Assembly: GCA_018261735.1 (NCBI GenBank)
Contig: JAGTRM010000013.1
Span: 1-64,000 of the forward strand
Reading direction: 5' to 3'
Length of the DNA stretch: 64,000 bases
DNA from: Pseudomonadota bacterium
GTDB taxonomy: Bacteria > Pseudomonadota > Gammaproteobacteria > Burkholderiales > Chitinibacteraceae
The notes under the pieces are model-generated. The model was not told the origin of the DNA and made no database searches. It was given only the letters and a program-made list of their open reading frames with translations. How positions within the stretch are numbered: position 1 is the stretch's first letter; each line of letters starts with the position of its first letter. Both the position numbers and the translations under genes were made by a program. This document shows positions 17,371 through 26,661 of the stretch, piece after piece.

Positions 17371-18297
17371 TCACCCGCGCGGGTGATGCATTTCATGCAA
17401 GGCTTTCAATCTAGCTGCAGCAACCTGGGTATAGATCTGTGTCGTAGTGATATCGGCATGACCCAGCAACATCTGAACCACACGCAAGTCAGCACCATGA
17501 TTCAGCAGGTGGGTGGCAAAGGAATGACGCAAGGAATGCGGCGTGAGCTGTTTTTCGGCAATGCCCGCCGCAGCCGCATACTGCTTGATGATGAACCAGA
17601 ATCCCTGCCGGGTCAGCGCTTCGCCGCGCTGGTTCACAAAGGCTGCCGCCAGTTGCCGGCCCGCCGTGAGCAGCGGCCGGGATTCGGCCAGGTAGCGCGC
17701 CAGCCAGTCTGCCGAGGTTTCTCCCATCGGCACCAGGCGCTGCTTGCCACCCTTGCCGGCCAGCACCTGCACGAACTTCTCGCGCAGATGGATCTGTCCC
17801 AACGGCAATGTCACCAGTTCGGAAACTCGCAAGCCGGTGGCATACATCAGCTCCAGCATGGCGCGATCGCGAACGCCGGCAGGCGATTGGGCATCCGGCG
17901 CGGCAAGCAGCGCTTCGATGCGGTCTTCGGGTATCGCCTTGGGCAGCGGGCGGATGCGCTGCGGCGTCTGCAGATCGAGGGTCGGATCCACCTGCAATCG
18001 GCCGCCATGCAGCCAGTGACGGTAAAACTTGCGCAGGCTCGCCATGCGCCGGGCCAGCGTGGCGGCCCTGGCGCGTCCCGCTTCGAACGCCAGATAGGCC
18101 TGCACACACTCACGATCGGCCTGCATCAACCCCCCCGTACGTTCGGCATTGAGCCAACCGGCCCAGATCACCAGATCGCGCCGGTAGCCCGCCATGGTAT
18201 TGGCCGCCAGCCCGTCACCGAGCCAGGCGGCATCGAGAAACTCGTCGATCAGTGCCTGCTCTGTAGCCGGGATACTCGGCTCAGAGAACATGTTCAT
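17371..18297 (-). CDS. xerD: Tyrosine recombinase XerD
   Basis: XerD with XerC resolves chromosome dimers at dif. The 308-residue protein has the N-terminal SAM-like DNA-binding domain and the catalytic domain with Arg157 (ATGLRVSEL), Lys182, His254 and Arg257 (HSLRHSFATH), His280 (LGHADITTTQ) and nucleophile Tyr289. Length fits XerD rather than an integrase. The start lies inside the end of ogt, a 17-base overlap, so the two are probably co-transcribed. XerC is the alternative name, but closeness of the motif HxLRHSFATHLLNHGADLR favours XerD. Confidence 0.9.
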   Translation of the reverse strand: MNMFSEPSIPATEQALIDEFLDAAWLGDGLAANTMAGYRRDLVIWAGWLNAERTGGLMQADRECVQAYLAFEAGRARAATLARRMASLRKFYRHWLHGGRLQVDPTLDLQTPQRIRPLPKAIPEDRIEALLAAPDAQSPAGVRDRAMLELMYATGLRVSELVTLPLGQIHLREKFVQVLAGKGGKQRLVPMGETSADWLARYLAESRPLLTAGRQLAAAFVNQRGEALTRQGFWFIIKQYAAAAGIAEKQLTPHSLRHSFATHLLNHGADLRVVQMLLGHADITTTQIYTQVAAARLKALHEMHHPRG

Positions 18298-18766
18298 GCG
18301 TCAGCAGCCAGCGCTTGATCGGCAGCCAGTCCTGCCCGCCGCGCCTGGCATTGAACCCGCCCAGACCGTTGGCCGCCACCACGCGGTGACAAGGGATCAG
18401 CAGCGGCAGCGGATTCGCGCCACAAGCACCGCCCACCGGGCGTGGTGCGGAATACAGCGCATGGGCCAGATCGGCGTAGGAGCGCACCTCGCCGGATGGA
18501 ATCGCGGCAATCTGCGCCCAGACCCGGCGCCGGAATTCGGTCCCCTCCAGCCGGTACGGCAGATCAAAGCGGAAAGACGGATCGGCGAAATAGGCAGCCA
18601 ACTGCGCAGCCGCCTCGCGCAACAACGGGTTGGATAGCGCAAGCGGAAGGCAATCCGCCCCCAGAAATTCGATCCTGGTCAGCGCATCGGCATGGGCGGA
18701 AAGACCCAGAAAACCGACCGGCGAGGCAATGACAGCATCAAAAGACGTGCAATTCGGGTTCATCAT
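18281..18766 (-). CDS. ogt: Methylated-DNA-protein-cysteine S-methyltransferase
   Basis: This suicide repair protein takes alkyl groups from O6-alkylguanine onto its own cysteine. The 161-residue protein has the active-site motif IPCHRVV (Cys126), the helix-turn-helix region RRVWAQIAAIPSGEVRSYADLA and the following AVGGACGANPLPLL-like segment. Two ATG codons open the frame; AGGAG lies four bases before the first and seven before the second, so 18763 may be the true start. It lacks the Ada regulatory domain. Confidence 0.95.
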   Translation of the reverse strand: MMNPNCTSFDAVIASPVGFLGLSAHADALTRIEFLGADCLPLALSNPLLREAAAQLAAYFADPSFRFDLPYRLEGTEFRRRVWAQIAAIPSGEVRSYADLAHALYSAPRPVGGACGANPLPLLIPCHRVVAANGLGGFNARRGGQDWLPIKRWLLTHEHVL

Positions 18767-18820
18767 GAATCTCCTGTTCTTTCGAGCATATTGCCACTAT
18801 TGCCGCCAAGCTGCAGGTAC

Positions 18821-18850
18821 AAAAAAACGCAGACCGTGGTCTGCGTTTTT
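18821..18850. terminator. Bidirectional-looking terminator at the end of the rpsP-rplS operon
   Basis: The stem ACGCAGAC-CGTG-GTCTGCGT is flanked by seven A on the left and five T on the right. Reading leftward it ends the rpsP-rimM-trmD-rplS transcript 16 bases after the rplS stop with a T7 tail. It also separates that operon from ogt. Confidence 0.9.
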
Positions 18851-18865
18851 CGTAATGCGTAATGC

Positions 18866-19246
18866 TTATTCCGCGGCCTTGGCAACCTTGCGGGCCGGCA
18901 GCTTTTCCTTGATACGTGCGGACTTGCCCGAACGATCGCGGAGGTAGTAAAGCTTGGCACGGCGCACATCACCACGGCGCTTCACTTCGATCGAAGCGAC
19001 CAGCGGGGAGTAGGCTTGGAAAGTACGCTCAACGCCGGTACCGGCGGAGATCTTGCGCACGATGAAGGAGCTGTTCAGGCCGGCATTGCGCTTGGCAATC
19101 ACGACACCTTCGTAAGCCTGCAGACGTTCGCGGTTACCTTCCTTGACCTTCACTTGCACGACAACGGTGTCGCCGGGTGCGAAATCAGGAATGGTCTTGC
19201 CCAGACGAGCAATTTCTTCTTGTTCAAGTTGTTGAATCAGATTCAT
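18866..19246 (-). CDS. rplS: 50S ribosomal protein L19
   Basis: L19 lies at the 30S-50S interface. The 126-residue product has [49 protein letters not shown] and [13 protein letters not shown], the full family pattern. It ends the conserved rpsP-rimM-trmD-rplS operon and is followed by a strong terminator. A slightly alanine/lysine-rich tail gives it a few residues over the E. coli protein. Confidence 0.98.
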   Translation of the reverse strand: MNLIQQLEQEEIARLGKTIPDFAPGDTVVVQVKVKEGNRERLQAYEGVVIAKRNAGLNSSFIVRKISAGTGVERTFQAYSPLVASIEVKRRGDVRRAKLYYLRDRSGKSARIKEKLPARKVAKAAE

Positions 19247-19292
19247 GGTACGACTCCAACTGTGAAGCTTGTTCCTTCTGCCGTGACTTTCA

Positions 19293-20069
19293 TCACGAAC
19301 GAGCCGGGCTTTCCCCGTGCTCTGCCTGGTATTCGGCCAGAAGCCGAGCTTCCTCTTTTGATAGCCGGCGATCTTTCAGCAACTCCGGGCGACGCAACCA
19401 AGTGCGCCCCAGAGCCTGCTTCAAACGCCAGCGCCTGATCAGCGCATGATTGCCGGACATCAACACATCCGGCACTTTCATACCCTGATATTCTTCAGGA
19501 CGGGTGTAATGCGGGCAATCCAGCAACCCGTCCACAAACGAATCTTCTTCCGCACTCGCCACGTGGTTCAACGCCCCGGGCAATTGCCGCACGACGGCAT
19601 CAATCAGCACCATGGCCGGCAACTCACCACCGGAAAGCACGTAATCGCCGATCGACACTTCTTCATCAACCTGGCGCTGCAACACCCGTTCGTCCACGCC
19701 TTCGTAACGACCGCAGAGCAACACCAAACCGGGCCTTGCAACCAGATCGAGCACTTTGGCATGTGTCAGCGGCGCACCTTGCGGCGACAGGTAGACAGTA
19801 TGCGGCGCAACTCCGGCCTCGCGCTGCCGTGCCTTGGCGGCACCGATGGCCGCTTCGAGCGGTTCGGGAATCATCAGCATGCCCGGACCGCCACCAAACG
19901 GACGATCATCGACACGCCGGTAATTGTCCGTCGTGTAATCGCGTGGATTCCAAGCCTGCAAATCGAACAGGCCGAGCTCCACGGCACGCCGCGTCACCCC
20001 ATACCGGGTCACTGCAGCGAACATCTCGGGAAACAGCGTAATGACATCAACGAGGCGCGGCCCGGGCAT
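19293..20069 (-). CDS. trmD: tRNA (guanine37-N1)-methyltransferase
   Basis: TrmD methylates G37 of tRNAs reading CUN, CCN and CGG to prevent frameshifting. The 258-residue protein has the SPOUT knot motifs [11 protein letters not shown] and [18 protein letters not shown], and the substrate-loop [10 protein letters not shown]. The N-terminus carries an extra five residues (MPGPR) before the usual start of the domain. One base separates it from the rimM stop, so translation is likely coupled. Confidence 0.97.
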   Translation of the reverse strand: MPGPRLVDVITLFPEMFAAVTRYGVTRRAVELGLFDLQAWNPRDYTTDNYRRVDDRPFGGGPGMLMIPEPLEAAIGAAKARQREAGVAPHTVYLSPQGAPLTHAKVLDLVARPGLVLLCGRYEGVDERVLQRQVDEEVSIGDYVLSGGELPAMVLIDAVVRQLPGALNHVASAEEDSFVDGLLDCPHYTRPEEYQGMKVPDVLMSGNHALIRRWRLKQALGRTWLRRPELLKDRRLSKEEARLLAEYQAEHGESPARS

Positions 20070-20070
20070 G

Positions 20071-20628
20071 TCAGTAATCCAGCCCCCAATCGACCGAGAT
20101 CACGCGCGCTGCCAGATCGACCTTCAGAATCACTGCGCCAACAAACGGCAACAGACGCTCGGTCTTGCCGTCCTTCACCACCAGCACATCATTGGCACCG
20201 GTGGCAAAAAGACGCTCGACCACGCCCAGTTTTTCACCCAGCGTATTCACGACATCCAGACCGACCAAGTCGACCCAGTAATATTCGTCTTCCGCTGGCG
20301 GTGGCAATTCGCTGCGCGGAACGGCAATTTCACAGCCCTTCAACGCAAACGCCTGATCCCGATCGGCAACACCTTCAAGCTGTGCCGCCAATTTCTTGGT
20401 GTGCACTCCGCCCTCGATCAGAGAGTAGGCGCGCCACTGGCCTTCACGGCCCAGCCACCAAGTTTTGTAGTCGAACAGGCTGTCGGCGTACTCGGTATCA
20501 GCGACCACATTGACCCAACCGTGAACGCCAAAAGGCCCGCTAACATAACCCATCACCGTCAAATCCGGCGGAGCGGATACGGCAGGGACTGCCAGCGAGG
20601 CCTTGCTGTCTTTGGTCACAGTATGCAA
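20071..20628 (-). CDS. rimM: Ribosome maturation factor RimM
   Basis: RimM binds S19 and helps assemble the 30S head. The 185-residue protein has the N-terminal RimM barrel ([17 protein letters not shown]) and the C-terminal PRC barrel ([32 protein letters not shown]). A leader of about 20 residues precedes the domain; a later start is possible but no better site is seen. It follows rpsP by one base. Confidence 0.96.
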   Translation of the reverse strand: MHTVTKDSKASLAVPAVSAPPDLTVMGYVSGPFGVHGWVNVVADTEYADSLFDYKTWWLGREGQWRAYSLIEGGVHTKKLAAQLEGVADRDQAFALKGCEIAVPRSELPPPAEDEYYWVDLVGLDVVNTLGEKLGVVERLFATGANDVLVVKDGKTERLLPFVGAVILKVDLAARVISVDWGLDY

Positions 20629-20629
20629 A

Positions 20630-20875
20630 TCAGGCTACTTTGTAGCCCTTGAGCAGGCGAGCCACAGTCTCGGACGGCAATGCGCCAACGCCGAGCCAGT
20701 AGTTCACGCGATCCATGGCGAAGCGAACACCTTCTTCGCTTTCGGCAGCAACCGGATTGTAGAAACCAACGCGCTCGATGAAGCGACCGTCACGGCGATT
20801 GCGGGAATCGGTCACCACAACATTGTAGAAAGGACGATCCTTGGCGCCACCACGGGCAAGACGAATCACAACCAT
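20630..20875 (-). CDS. rpsP: 30S ribosomal protein S16
   Basis: The 81-residue product starts [21 protein letters not shown] and continues with the family motif [20 protein letters not shown]16 supports early 30S assembly. It is first in the rpsP-rimM-trmD-rplS operon and has a GGGATAAAATA leader before its ATG and a promoter-like pair about 50-80 bases upstream. Confidence 0.98.
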   Translation of the reverse strand: MVVIRLARGGAKDRPFYNVVVTDSRNRRDGRFIERVGFYNPVAAESEEGVRFAMDRVNYWLGVGALPSETVARLLKGYKVA

Positions 20876-20925
20876 TATTTTATCCCTACCCCGTCACGGG
20901 GAATGTTTGATCGGAAAAGCCGGGC

Positions 20926-20955
20926 ATTCTACGGCAAACAGGCAACCGCAGGCAA
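20926..20955 (-). promoter_or_regulatory. Candidate sigma-70 promoter of the rpsP operon
   Basis: Reading leftward, a TTGCCT -35 (20950-20955) and TAGAAT -10 (20926-20931) are spaced 18 bases apart, ending about 50 bases before the rpsP start. The spacing and -10 are good, the -35 moderate. This is a pattern match only. Confidence 0.5.
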
Positions 20956-20961
20956 GAAGCG

Positions 20962-20998
20962 CATGCAAAACAAACGCCCCGCCCCGCCGGGCGGCAGC
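20962..20998 (-). terminator. Possible terminator downstream of ffh
   Basis: Immediately after the ffh stop the leftward strand is very GC-rich (a CGCCC-GGCG-GGGCG hairpin) and then runs into TTTGTTTT. The stem is short and the T run is broken, so termination here is uncertain. Confidence 0.4.
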
Positions 20999-20999
20999 T

Positions 21000-22355
21000 T
21001 TACATGCCTGGCAACAAGCCCTTCGCACCCTTCATCGCGCGCATCATCTTGCCCATGCCGCCCTTGCTGAACATCTTCATCATCTTTTGCATGTCTTCAA
21101 ACTGCTTGAGCAGCCGGTTGACTTCCTGCACCTGCACACCGGCCCCCAGCGCGATACGGCGCTTGCGCGAGGCCTTGATCAGGTCCGGATTGCGGCGCTC
21201 GACCGGGGTCATCGAATTGATAATGCCTTCGAGCCGCGCCACCGCCTTGTCGCTCACTTGCGGATTATTCGCCATCTGCGAGAGTTGGCCCGGCAGCTTG
21301 TCCATCAACGCCCCCATGCCGCCCATCTTCTTCATCTGCTGAATCTGGCCCTTGAAGTCTTCCAGATCAAAGCCCTTGCCGGACTTGACCTTCTTCATCA
21401 TCTTCAGCGCTTCTTCCTGATCGACATTCTTTTGCACATCTTCGATCAGGGAAAGCACATCGCCCATGCCCAGCACGCGGGACGCCATGCGGTCGGGATA
21501 GAAAGGCTCCAACCCGCCGAGTTTTTCGCCTACGCCGATAAATTTGATCGGCTTGCCGGTCACATGCCGTACCGACAGGGCCGCACCACCGCGCGAATCG
21601 CCATCGAGCTTGGTCAGCACCACGCCGGTCAGCGGCAGTGCTTCATTGAAGGCCTGGGCCACATTCACTGCATCCTGGCCCTGCATCGCATCGACGACAA
21701 ACAGCGTTTCCACCGGCTTGACCGCAATGTGCAGCGCCTTGATTTCGGCCATCATGGCTTCATCAATCGCCAGACGGCCGGCAGTATCGACAATCAACAC
21801 ATCGTGGAAATGCCGCTTGGCATGATCCAGCGCAGCAAGGGCAATATCTTCCGGCTTCTGCCCCACCGCCGACGGAAACCATTCGACTTCCAGCTGTGCA
21901 GCCAGTGTCTTCAGCTGTTCGATAGCAGCCGGACGATAAACGTCGGTTGATACCAACAGCACTTTCTTCTTCTGCGTTTCCTTCAGCAACTTCGCCAGCT
22001 TGCCCGAGGTCGTGGTCTTGCCTGCCCCCTGCAAACCCGCCATCAACACCACTGCCGGCGGCACGGCGGCGAGATTGAGCGCATCGTTGTGCGCCCCCAT
22101 CAGCTTGGTCAATTCCTCGTAGACCACGCCGATCACGGCTTGGCCCGGCGTAAGGCTGCCAATGACCTCCTGACCCTGCGCGCGCACCTTCACATCGTTG
22201 ATGAACTGCTTGACGACGGGCAGCGCCACGTCGGCCTCGAGCAATGCCATGCGCACTTCGCGCAGCGCATCCTGAATATTGGCCTCGGTCAGTCGTGCAT
22301 GACCGCGCAAGGTCTTGACGACGCCAGAAAGGCGATTGGATAGATTATCGAGCAT
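21000..22355 (-). CDS. ffh: Signal recognition particle protein Ffh
   Basis: Ffh with 4.5S RNA directs inner-membrane proteins to SecYEG through FtsY. The 451-residue protein has the N domain, the GTPase domain (GLQGAGKTTTSGKLA, DTAGRL, TKLDGDSRGGAALS) and a methionine-rich M domain (MKKMGGMGALMDKLPG, MMKMFSKGGMGKMMRAMKG). Length is standard. It is divergent from the CcsA-like gene, which is its usual neighbour in Betaproteobacteria. Confidence 0.98.
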   Translation of the reverse strand: MLDNLSNRLSGVVKTLRGHARLTEANIQDALREVRMALLEADVALPVVKQFINDVKVRAQGQEVIGSLTPGQAVIGVVYEELTKLMGAHNDALNLAAVPPAVVLMAGLQGAGKTTTSGKLAKLLKETQKKKVLLVSTDVYRPAAIEQLKTLAAQLEVEWFPSAVGQKPEDIALAALDHAKRHFHDVLIVDTAGRLAIDEAMMAEIKALHIAVKPVETLFVVDAMQGQDAVNVAQAFNEALPLTGVVLTKLDGDSRGGAALSVRHVTGKPIKFIGVGEKLGGLEPFYPDRMASRVLGMGDVLSLIEDVQKNVDQEEALKMMKKVKSGKGFDLEDFKGQIQQMKKMGGMGALMDKLPGQLSQMANNPQVSDKAVARLEGIINSMTPVERRNPDLIKASRKRRIALGAGVQVQEVNRLLKQFEDMQKMMKMFSKGGMGKMMRAMKGAKGLLPGM

Positions 22356-22436
22356 GTTTTCTCCTGCGACAGGCTGCCGGTGACCGGCCCGGTCTGTTAG
22401 ACTTTCCCGATCGTCATTCTACCTGAAGTTGCCGCC

Positions 22437-23243
22437 GTGCCCTGGTTCGCTCTGGCCGCCCTTGTCATTTACCTGGCTCTAGCCAGCCTGGCTTGCTTTT
22501 CCCGGCGAGCCGCCGGCGGCACACCCCATCCCGCAGCTGAAGTCACACTCCTACTGCTGGGCCTGCTCCTGCACGGCGCCGCCTTGTTCAATCCGTTCGT
22601 ACAAGCGGAACCCTTGCACTTCGGCGCTTCCGAGGCACTGTCCCTGACCGCCTGGCTCGCCCTGGCGATCTACCTGGCCGGACAACTGGTCTGGCGCCTG
22701 CAAGCCCCCCTGACCATGCTGATCACGCTGGCCGCGCTCTTCCTGCTCATCGCACTCATCCTGCCCGGCGGACCGGTACTGGGTTACAAGATGACTGCAC
22801 TGGCACGCGGGCACTTGCTGCTGGCCATGCTGGCCTACGGCATGCTTACCAATGCCGCAGCGGTCGCGTTGCTCATGCGCCTAGCCGACCGGCGCCTGCA
22901 CCACCCCCGAGCAAACACCCTGCTGCACGCGCTTCCGCCACTACTGACACTGGAAAAACTGCTGTTCCTCTGTCTTTGGCTCGGCTTTTCCCTGCTCACG
23001 CTGGCACTGACCAGCGGCGCACTGTTTGCCGAACAGGCATGGGGTCACTCTCTGGCGCTCAACCACAAGACCTTTTTTTCCGCCGTTGCCTGGATCGCCT
23101 TCGGCAGCCTACTGGCAGGCCGCTCACTGCGCGGCTGGCGCGGTCGCTTTGCCGCCAATTGGACACTGACCGGTTATGCACTGCTGCTTCTGGGTTATAT
23201 CGGCACCCACTTCGTCCTGGAAGTCATCCTGAACCGAGTTTGA
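22437..23243 (+). CDS. CcsA/YpjD-type cytochrome c assembly family membrane protein
   Basis: The 268-residue protein is almost wholly hydrophobic with about eight transmembrane segments. The conserved second half (GHLLLAMLAYGMLTNAA, LLTLEKLLF, GHSLALNHKTFFSAVAWIAFG) is that of the cytochrome c assembly (CcsA/CcmC) fold as found in the short YpjD proteins beside ffh. No other cytochrome c maturation gene is near, and YpjD proteins may not take part in haem delivery. The start is a GTG at 22437, giving MPWFALAALV. Confidence 0.85.
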   Translation: MPWFALAALVIYLALASLACFSRRAAGGTPHPAAEVTLLLLGLLLHGAALFNPFVQAEPLHFGASEALSLTAWLALAIYLAGQLVWRLQAPLTMLITLAALFLLIALILPGGPVLGYKMTALARGHLLLAMLAYGMLTNAAAVALLMRLADRRLHHPRANTLLHALPPLLTLEKLLFLCLWLGFSLLTLALTSGALFAEQAWGHSLALNHKTFFSAVAWIAFGSLLAGRSLRGWRGRFAANWTLTGYALLLLGYIGTHFVLEVILNRV

Positions 23244-23279
23244 CAGCTACGCGCCACGGTTCAATCATTACCCGATCGG

Positions 23280-23603
23280 TCACTTTTTCTGGAACAAATC
23301 GTTGGTGAATTCACCATCAATGCCCCGGCAACAGCAGCCGACTGGATCACCAGGCCGATGGCAGCGTTCTGCCCGATGGAACAGCCCCGCTGCGGCGAGT
23401 CAACAGGGAACTGAAAACGCGTTTTGCACTTGACGACCCCAAGACACTCAACGGGCTGATTCTGTAGAATTTTGTAGTATTTCCAGGACATTCCCGAGGT
23501 CGGAATCTGCCTGGTCATTTCCGGCCAGCGGATGGAAATTCTGCAAACGCAGAATCGCAGCATATGGATTGTGCGCCTGATTCCCTCCCCGAAAAATCAA
23601 TAG
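23280..23603 (+). pseudogene. Remnant of a CorC/HlyC (HCC) family transporter gene, 3' end only
   Basis: Three short reading frames line up with the C-terminal part of the CBS/CorC_HlyC transporter family. About 23289-23342 reads LEQIVGEFTINAPATAAD. After a frame change, 23339-23467 reads RLDHQADGSVLPDGTAPL and KTRFALDDPKTLNGLIL then a stop. In another frame 23493-23603 reads DIPEVGICLVISGQRMEIL and QTQNRSIWIVRLIPSPKNQ, then a stop. The DUF21 membrane and CBS domains (some 300 residues) are absent. In related genomes an intact gene of this family commonly sits between ccsA and pilB, so this looks like an in-place deletion followed by decay. Identified by eye, without alignment. Confidence 0.75.
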
Positions 23604-23691
23604 TTCTGCTAGACTCAGCGAGAAATACTGACAAAATGCATTGATCTGCACCTGGACCAGCCACGATTACCTGACAGAGAACGTATTATCC
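23604..23691 (+). other. Short leader before pilB
   Basis: After the HCC remnant 88 bases remain before the pilB start. They are AT-rich at 23604-23640 and should hold the pilB promoter, but no confident -35/-10 or -24/-12 pair is visible and the ribosome-binding site is weak. Confidence 0.4.
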
Positions 23692-25401
23692 ATGGCCACT
23701 CAGAACCTCTCTGGTCTTGCCCGTCTGCTAGTCCAGCACGCGCACCTGGTTGAAGCGGACGCCGAAGCACTGCAATCCACGGCCACCTCCACCCAAACAC
23801 CCTTTATCGAGCAGTTGATCCGCAGCAAGAAAATGTCGGCACGTGACATTGCCGAGTTTTGCTCGCAAGCCTTCGGCTATCCCATTCTTGACCTGGACCA
23901 GGTCGACCCAAGCTACATTCCGCAGGGCGTTCTGGATGTCAAAGTCATGTCCACCCAACGCATCGTACCGCTCTTCAAGCGTGGCACGACCAAGCTGTTC
24001 ATCGGCATATCCGACATCACCAACATCCAGGCGGTCGAGGATGTTCGCTTCCAGACCGGATTACAGGTCGAGCCTATTGTCGTTGAAGACCCGAAGCTTG
24101 CCGCACTGATCGAAAAAATGGTGGAAGCCACTGGCGCCAACATCAAGAACATCGTCATGGATGTTGCCGACCTGGAAATGACGGGAGGCGACGAGGAAAT
24201 CCAGCAAGACAGCGCGGTCAATGTCGAGGTCGATGATGCACCGGTCGTCAAGTACATTCAGAAAATGCTGCTGGACGCCATCAACAGCGGCTGCTCGGAC
24301 ATCCACTTCGAACCCTATGAAAAGTTTTACCGCATTCGCTACCGGCTGGACGGGGTTCTGCGCGAGATCGCCCAGCCACCGCTCGCCTTCAAGGAAAAGA
24401 TCGCCTCGCGCATCAAGGTCATTTCCAAGCTGGATATTTCCGAAAAGCGCATCCCGCAAGACGGACGCATGAAACTGGTGCTCTCCAAAAACCGCGCCAT
24501 CGACTTCCGCGTCTCAACCCTGCCCACGCTGCACGGCGAAAAAATTTGTATGCGTATCCTGGATCCCGCCCAAGCCTCGCTCGGCATTGATGCACTCGGC
24601 TACGATCCGGACCAGAAAGAAGCCTTGCTGAATGCCGTCAGCCGCCCTTACGGCATGGTACTGGTCACCGGGCCGACCGGCTCCGGGAAAACGGTATCGC
24701 TTTACACGTGTTTGAACCTGCTCAACAAGCCGGATATCAACATTTCCACTGCAGAGGATCCGGCTGAAATCAATTTGGCCGGCATCAACCAAGTCAACGT
24801 CAATGAAAAAGCCGGGCTGACTTTCCCGGTCGCACTGAAAGCCTTTTTGCGCCAGGATCCGGACGTGATCATGGTGGGGGAAATCCGCGACTACGAGACC
24901 GCAGACATCGCGATCAAGGCAGCCCAGACCGGCCATATGGTATTCTCGACACTGCACACGAACGATGCGCCCGCCACGCTGACCCGGATGCTGAACATGG
25001 GCGTTCCCGCCTTCAATATTGCATCCTCCGTCATCTTGATCACCGCGCAGCGCCTGGCCCGGCGCCTGTGCCCCAGTTGCAAGACACCCATCGATATCCC
25101 GGCGCACGCCCTGCTCGAAGCCGGTTTCAGCGAAGCCGATCTTGATGGCAGCTGGACCCCGTATCGTCCGGTCGGGTGCAATGCTTGCCGGGATACGGGC
25201 TACAAGGGCCGGGTAGGCATCTACCAAGTCATGCCCATGACCGAAGACATGAACCGGCTAGTCATGAAAGGCGGCAATGCTATCGACATCGCCGACCAGG
25301 CACGGCGCGAGGGCGTACGCGACCTGCGCCAGTCAGGATTGATCAAGGTCACGCAAGGACTTACCTCCCTGGAAGAAGTCATGGCAGTTACCAATGAATA
25401 A
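23692..25401 (+). CDS. pilB: Type IV pilus assembly ATPase PilB
   Basis: PilB powers pilus extension. The 569-residue protein has an N-terminal MshEN/T2SSE domain, then the ATPase core with Walker A GPTGSGKT (about residues 327-334), the Asp box and Walker B region DVIMVGEIRDYETADIA, and a zinc site formed by Cys460, Cys463, Cys496 and Cys499. The ATG at 23692 gives the family N-terminus MATQNLSGLARLL; the frame extends upstream without similarity. It heads the pilB-pilC-pilD-coaE-zapD-yacG cluster. Confidence 0.97.
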   Translation: MATQNLSGLARLLVQHAHLVEADAEALQSTATSTQTPFIEQLIRSKKMSARDIAEFCSQAFGYPILDLDQVDPSYIPQGVLDVKVMSTQRIVPLFKRGTTKLFIGISDITNIQAVEDVRFQTGLQVEPIVVEDPKLAALIEKMVEATGANIKNIVMDVADLEMTGGDEEIQQDSAVNVEVDDAPVVKYIQKMLLDAINSGCSDIHFEPYEKFYRIRYRLDGVLREIAQPPLAFKEKIASRIKVISKLDISEKRIPQDGRMKLVLSKNRAIDFRVSTLPTLHGEKICMRILDPAQASLGIDALGYDPDQKEALLNAVSRPYGMVLVTGPTGSGKTVSLYTCLNLLNKPDINISTAEDPAEINLAGINQVNVNEKAGLTFPVALKAFLRQDPDVIMVGEIRDYETADIAIKAAQTGHMVFSTLHTNDAPATLTRMLNMGVPAFNIASSVILITAQRLARRLCPSCKTPIDIPAHALLEAGFSEADLDGSWTPYRPVGCNACRDTGYKGRVGIYQVMPMTEDMNRLVMKGGNAIDIADQARREGVRDLRQSGLIKVTQGLTSLEEVMAVTNE

Positions 25402-25428
25402 GCCCCACCCCCTCACGGAGACACGCTG

Positions 25429-26661
25429 ATGGCTGTCCAGACCAAAGCCCAGAGCATCAAGGTCAAAGAATTCACCTTCCAATGGGAAGGCAAAGACCGG
25501 ACAGGGAAAGTCATCAAGGGAGAAATGCGCGCGGGCGGGGAAAATGTAGTAAAAAACACCCTGCGCCGGCAGGGCATCAACGTACTCCGAACCAAGAAAC
25601 TTCGCTTGCGCAAGGGGCGCCGCATCAGCGAGCAGGACATCACCATGTTCACCCGGCAACTGGCCACCATGATGAAATCCGGGGTTCCACTTCTCACCTC
25701 GTTTGATATTGTCGCCAAGGGTCACGGCAATCCATCGGTCACCAAGCTGCTGATGGATATCAAAGCCGATATTGAAACAGGTTCTTCTCTCACCCAGGCT
25801 TTTCGCAAATACCCCAACCAGTTCGATGCCCTGTATTGCAATCTGGTCCAGGCAGGGGAGCAAGCCGGTATTCTCGACACCTTGCTGGCCCGGCTTGCCA
25901 CCTACAAGGAAAAAATTCTCAGCGTCAAAAAGAAGATCAAGTCGGCCATGTTCTATCCAACGTCGATCATCGTTGCGGCCTTCGTCATCACTGCGGTGAT
26001 TATGATTTTCGTCATTCCGGCCTTCAAGGATCTTTTTTCCAGTTTCGGTGCAGATCTGCCCGCCCCCACCCTGCTGGTCATGGCCCTGTCGGACTTTTTT
26101 GTTTCTTATTGGTACCTGATTTTCGGCAGTATTTTTGGCGGTATTTATGCCTTCCTCAAGGCATGGAAGCGCTCTGAAGCCCTCCAGATCTTCATGGACC
26201 GCCTTCTTCTCAAACTTCCAGTCATTGGCGAAATCATCCGCAAAGCAACACTGGCACGCTGGGCACGCACCCTGGCCACCATGTTTGCCGCTGGTGTTCC
26301 GCTTGTGGATTCCCTGGATTCAGTCGGCGGGGCCTCGGGCAACTATGTATACAGAATTGCCACCAAACGCGTGCAGTCCGATGTCGCCACAGGTACCAGC
26401 CTGACCCTTGCCATGCAAAATGTCGCAATCTTCCCGAACATGATGCTGCAAATGGTTGCGATCGGCGAGGAATCCGGCTCCCTGGATTCCATGCTCGGCA
26501 AAGTTGCCGACTACTACGAAGAAGAGGTCGACAACGCGGTGGAAGCCATGTCGAGCCTGATGGAGCCCGTCATCATGGTGGTGCTCGGCGTATTGATCGG
26601 CGGTTTGGTCATCGCGATGTATCTGCCTATCTTCAAAATGGGTGCTGCCATTGGTGGATAA
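25429..26661 (+). CDS. pilC: Type IV pilus inner-membrane platform protein PilC
   Basis: PilC is the membrane platform on which PilB acts. The 410-residue protein has two T2SSF repeats (about residues 70-195 and 275-400) and three membrane segments near 180-205, 225-250 and 380-400. Motifs include FTRQLATMMKSGVPLL and LATMFAAGVPLVDSL. It starts 27 bases after pilB and overlaps pilD. Confidence 0.97.
   Translation: MAVQTKAQSIKVKEFTFQWEGKDRTGKVIKGEMRAGGENVVKNTLRRQGINVLRTKKLRLRKGRRISEQDITMFTRQLATMMKSGVPLLTSFDIVAKGHGNPSVTKLLMDIKADIETGSSLTQAFRKYPNQFDALYCNLVQAGEQAGILDTLLARLATYKEKILSVKKKIKSAMFYPTSIIVAAFVITAVIMIFVIPAFKDLFSSFGADLPAPTLLVMALSDFFVSYWYLIFGSIFGGIYAFLKAWKRSEALQIFMDRLLLKLPVIGEIIRKATLARWARTLATMFAAGVPLVDSLDSVGGASGNYVYRIATKRVQSDVATGTSLTLAMQNVAIFPNMMLQMVAIGEESGSLDSMLGKVADYYEEEVDNAVEAMSSLMEPVIMVVLGVLIGGLVIAMYLPIFKMGAAIGG

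Noticed and set aside
23261..23563. A 100-codon minus-strand open frame between ccsA and pilB
   Set aside because: The plus strand carries recognisable HCC-family fragments, so this frame is their antisense.
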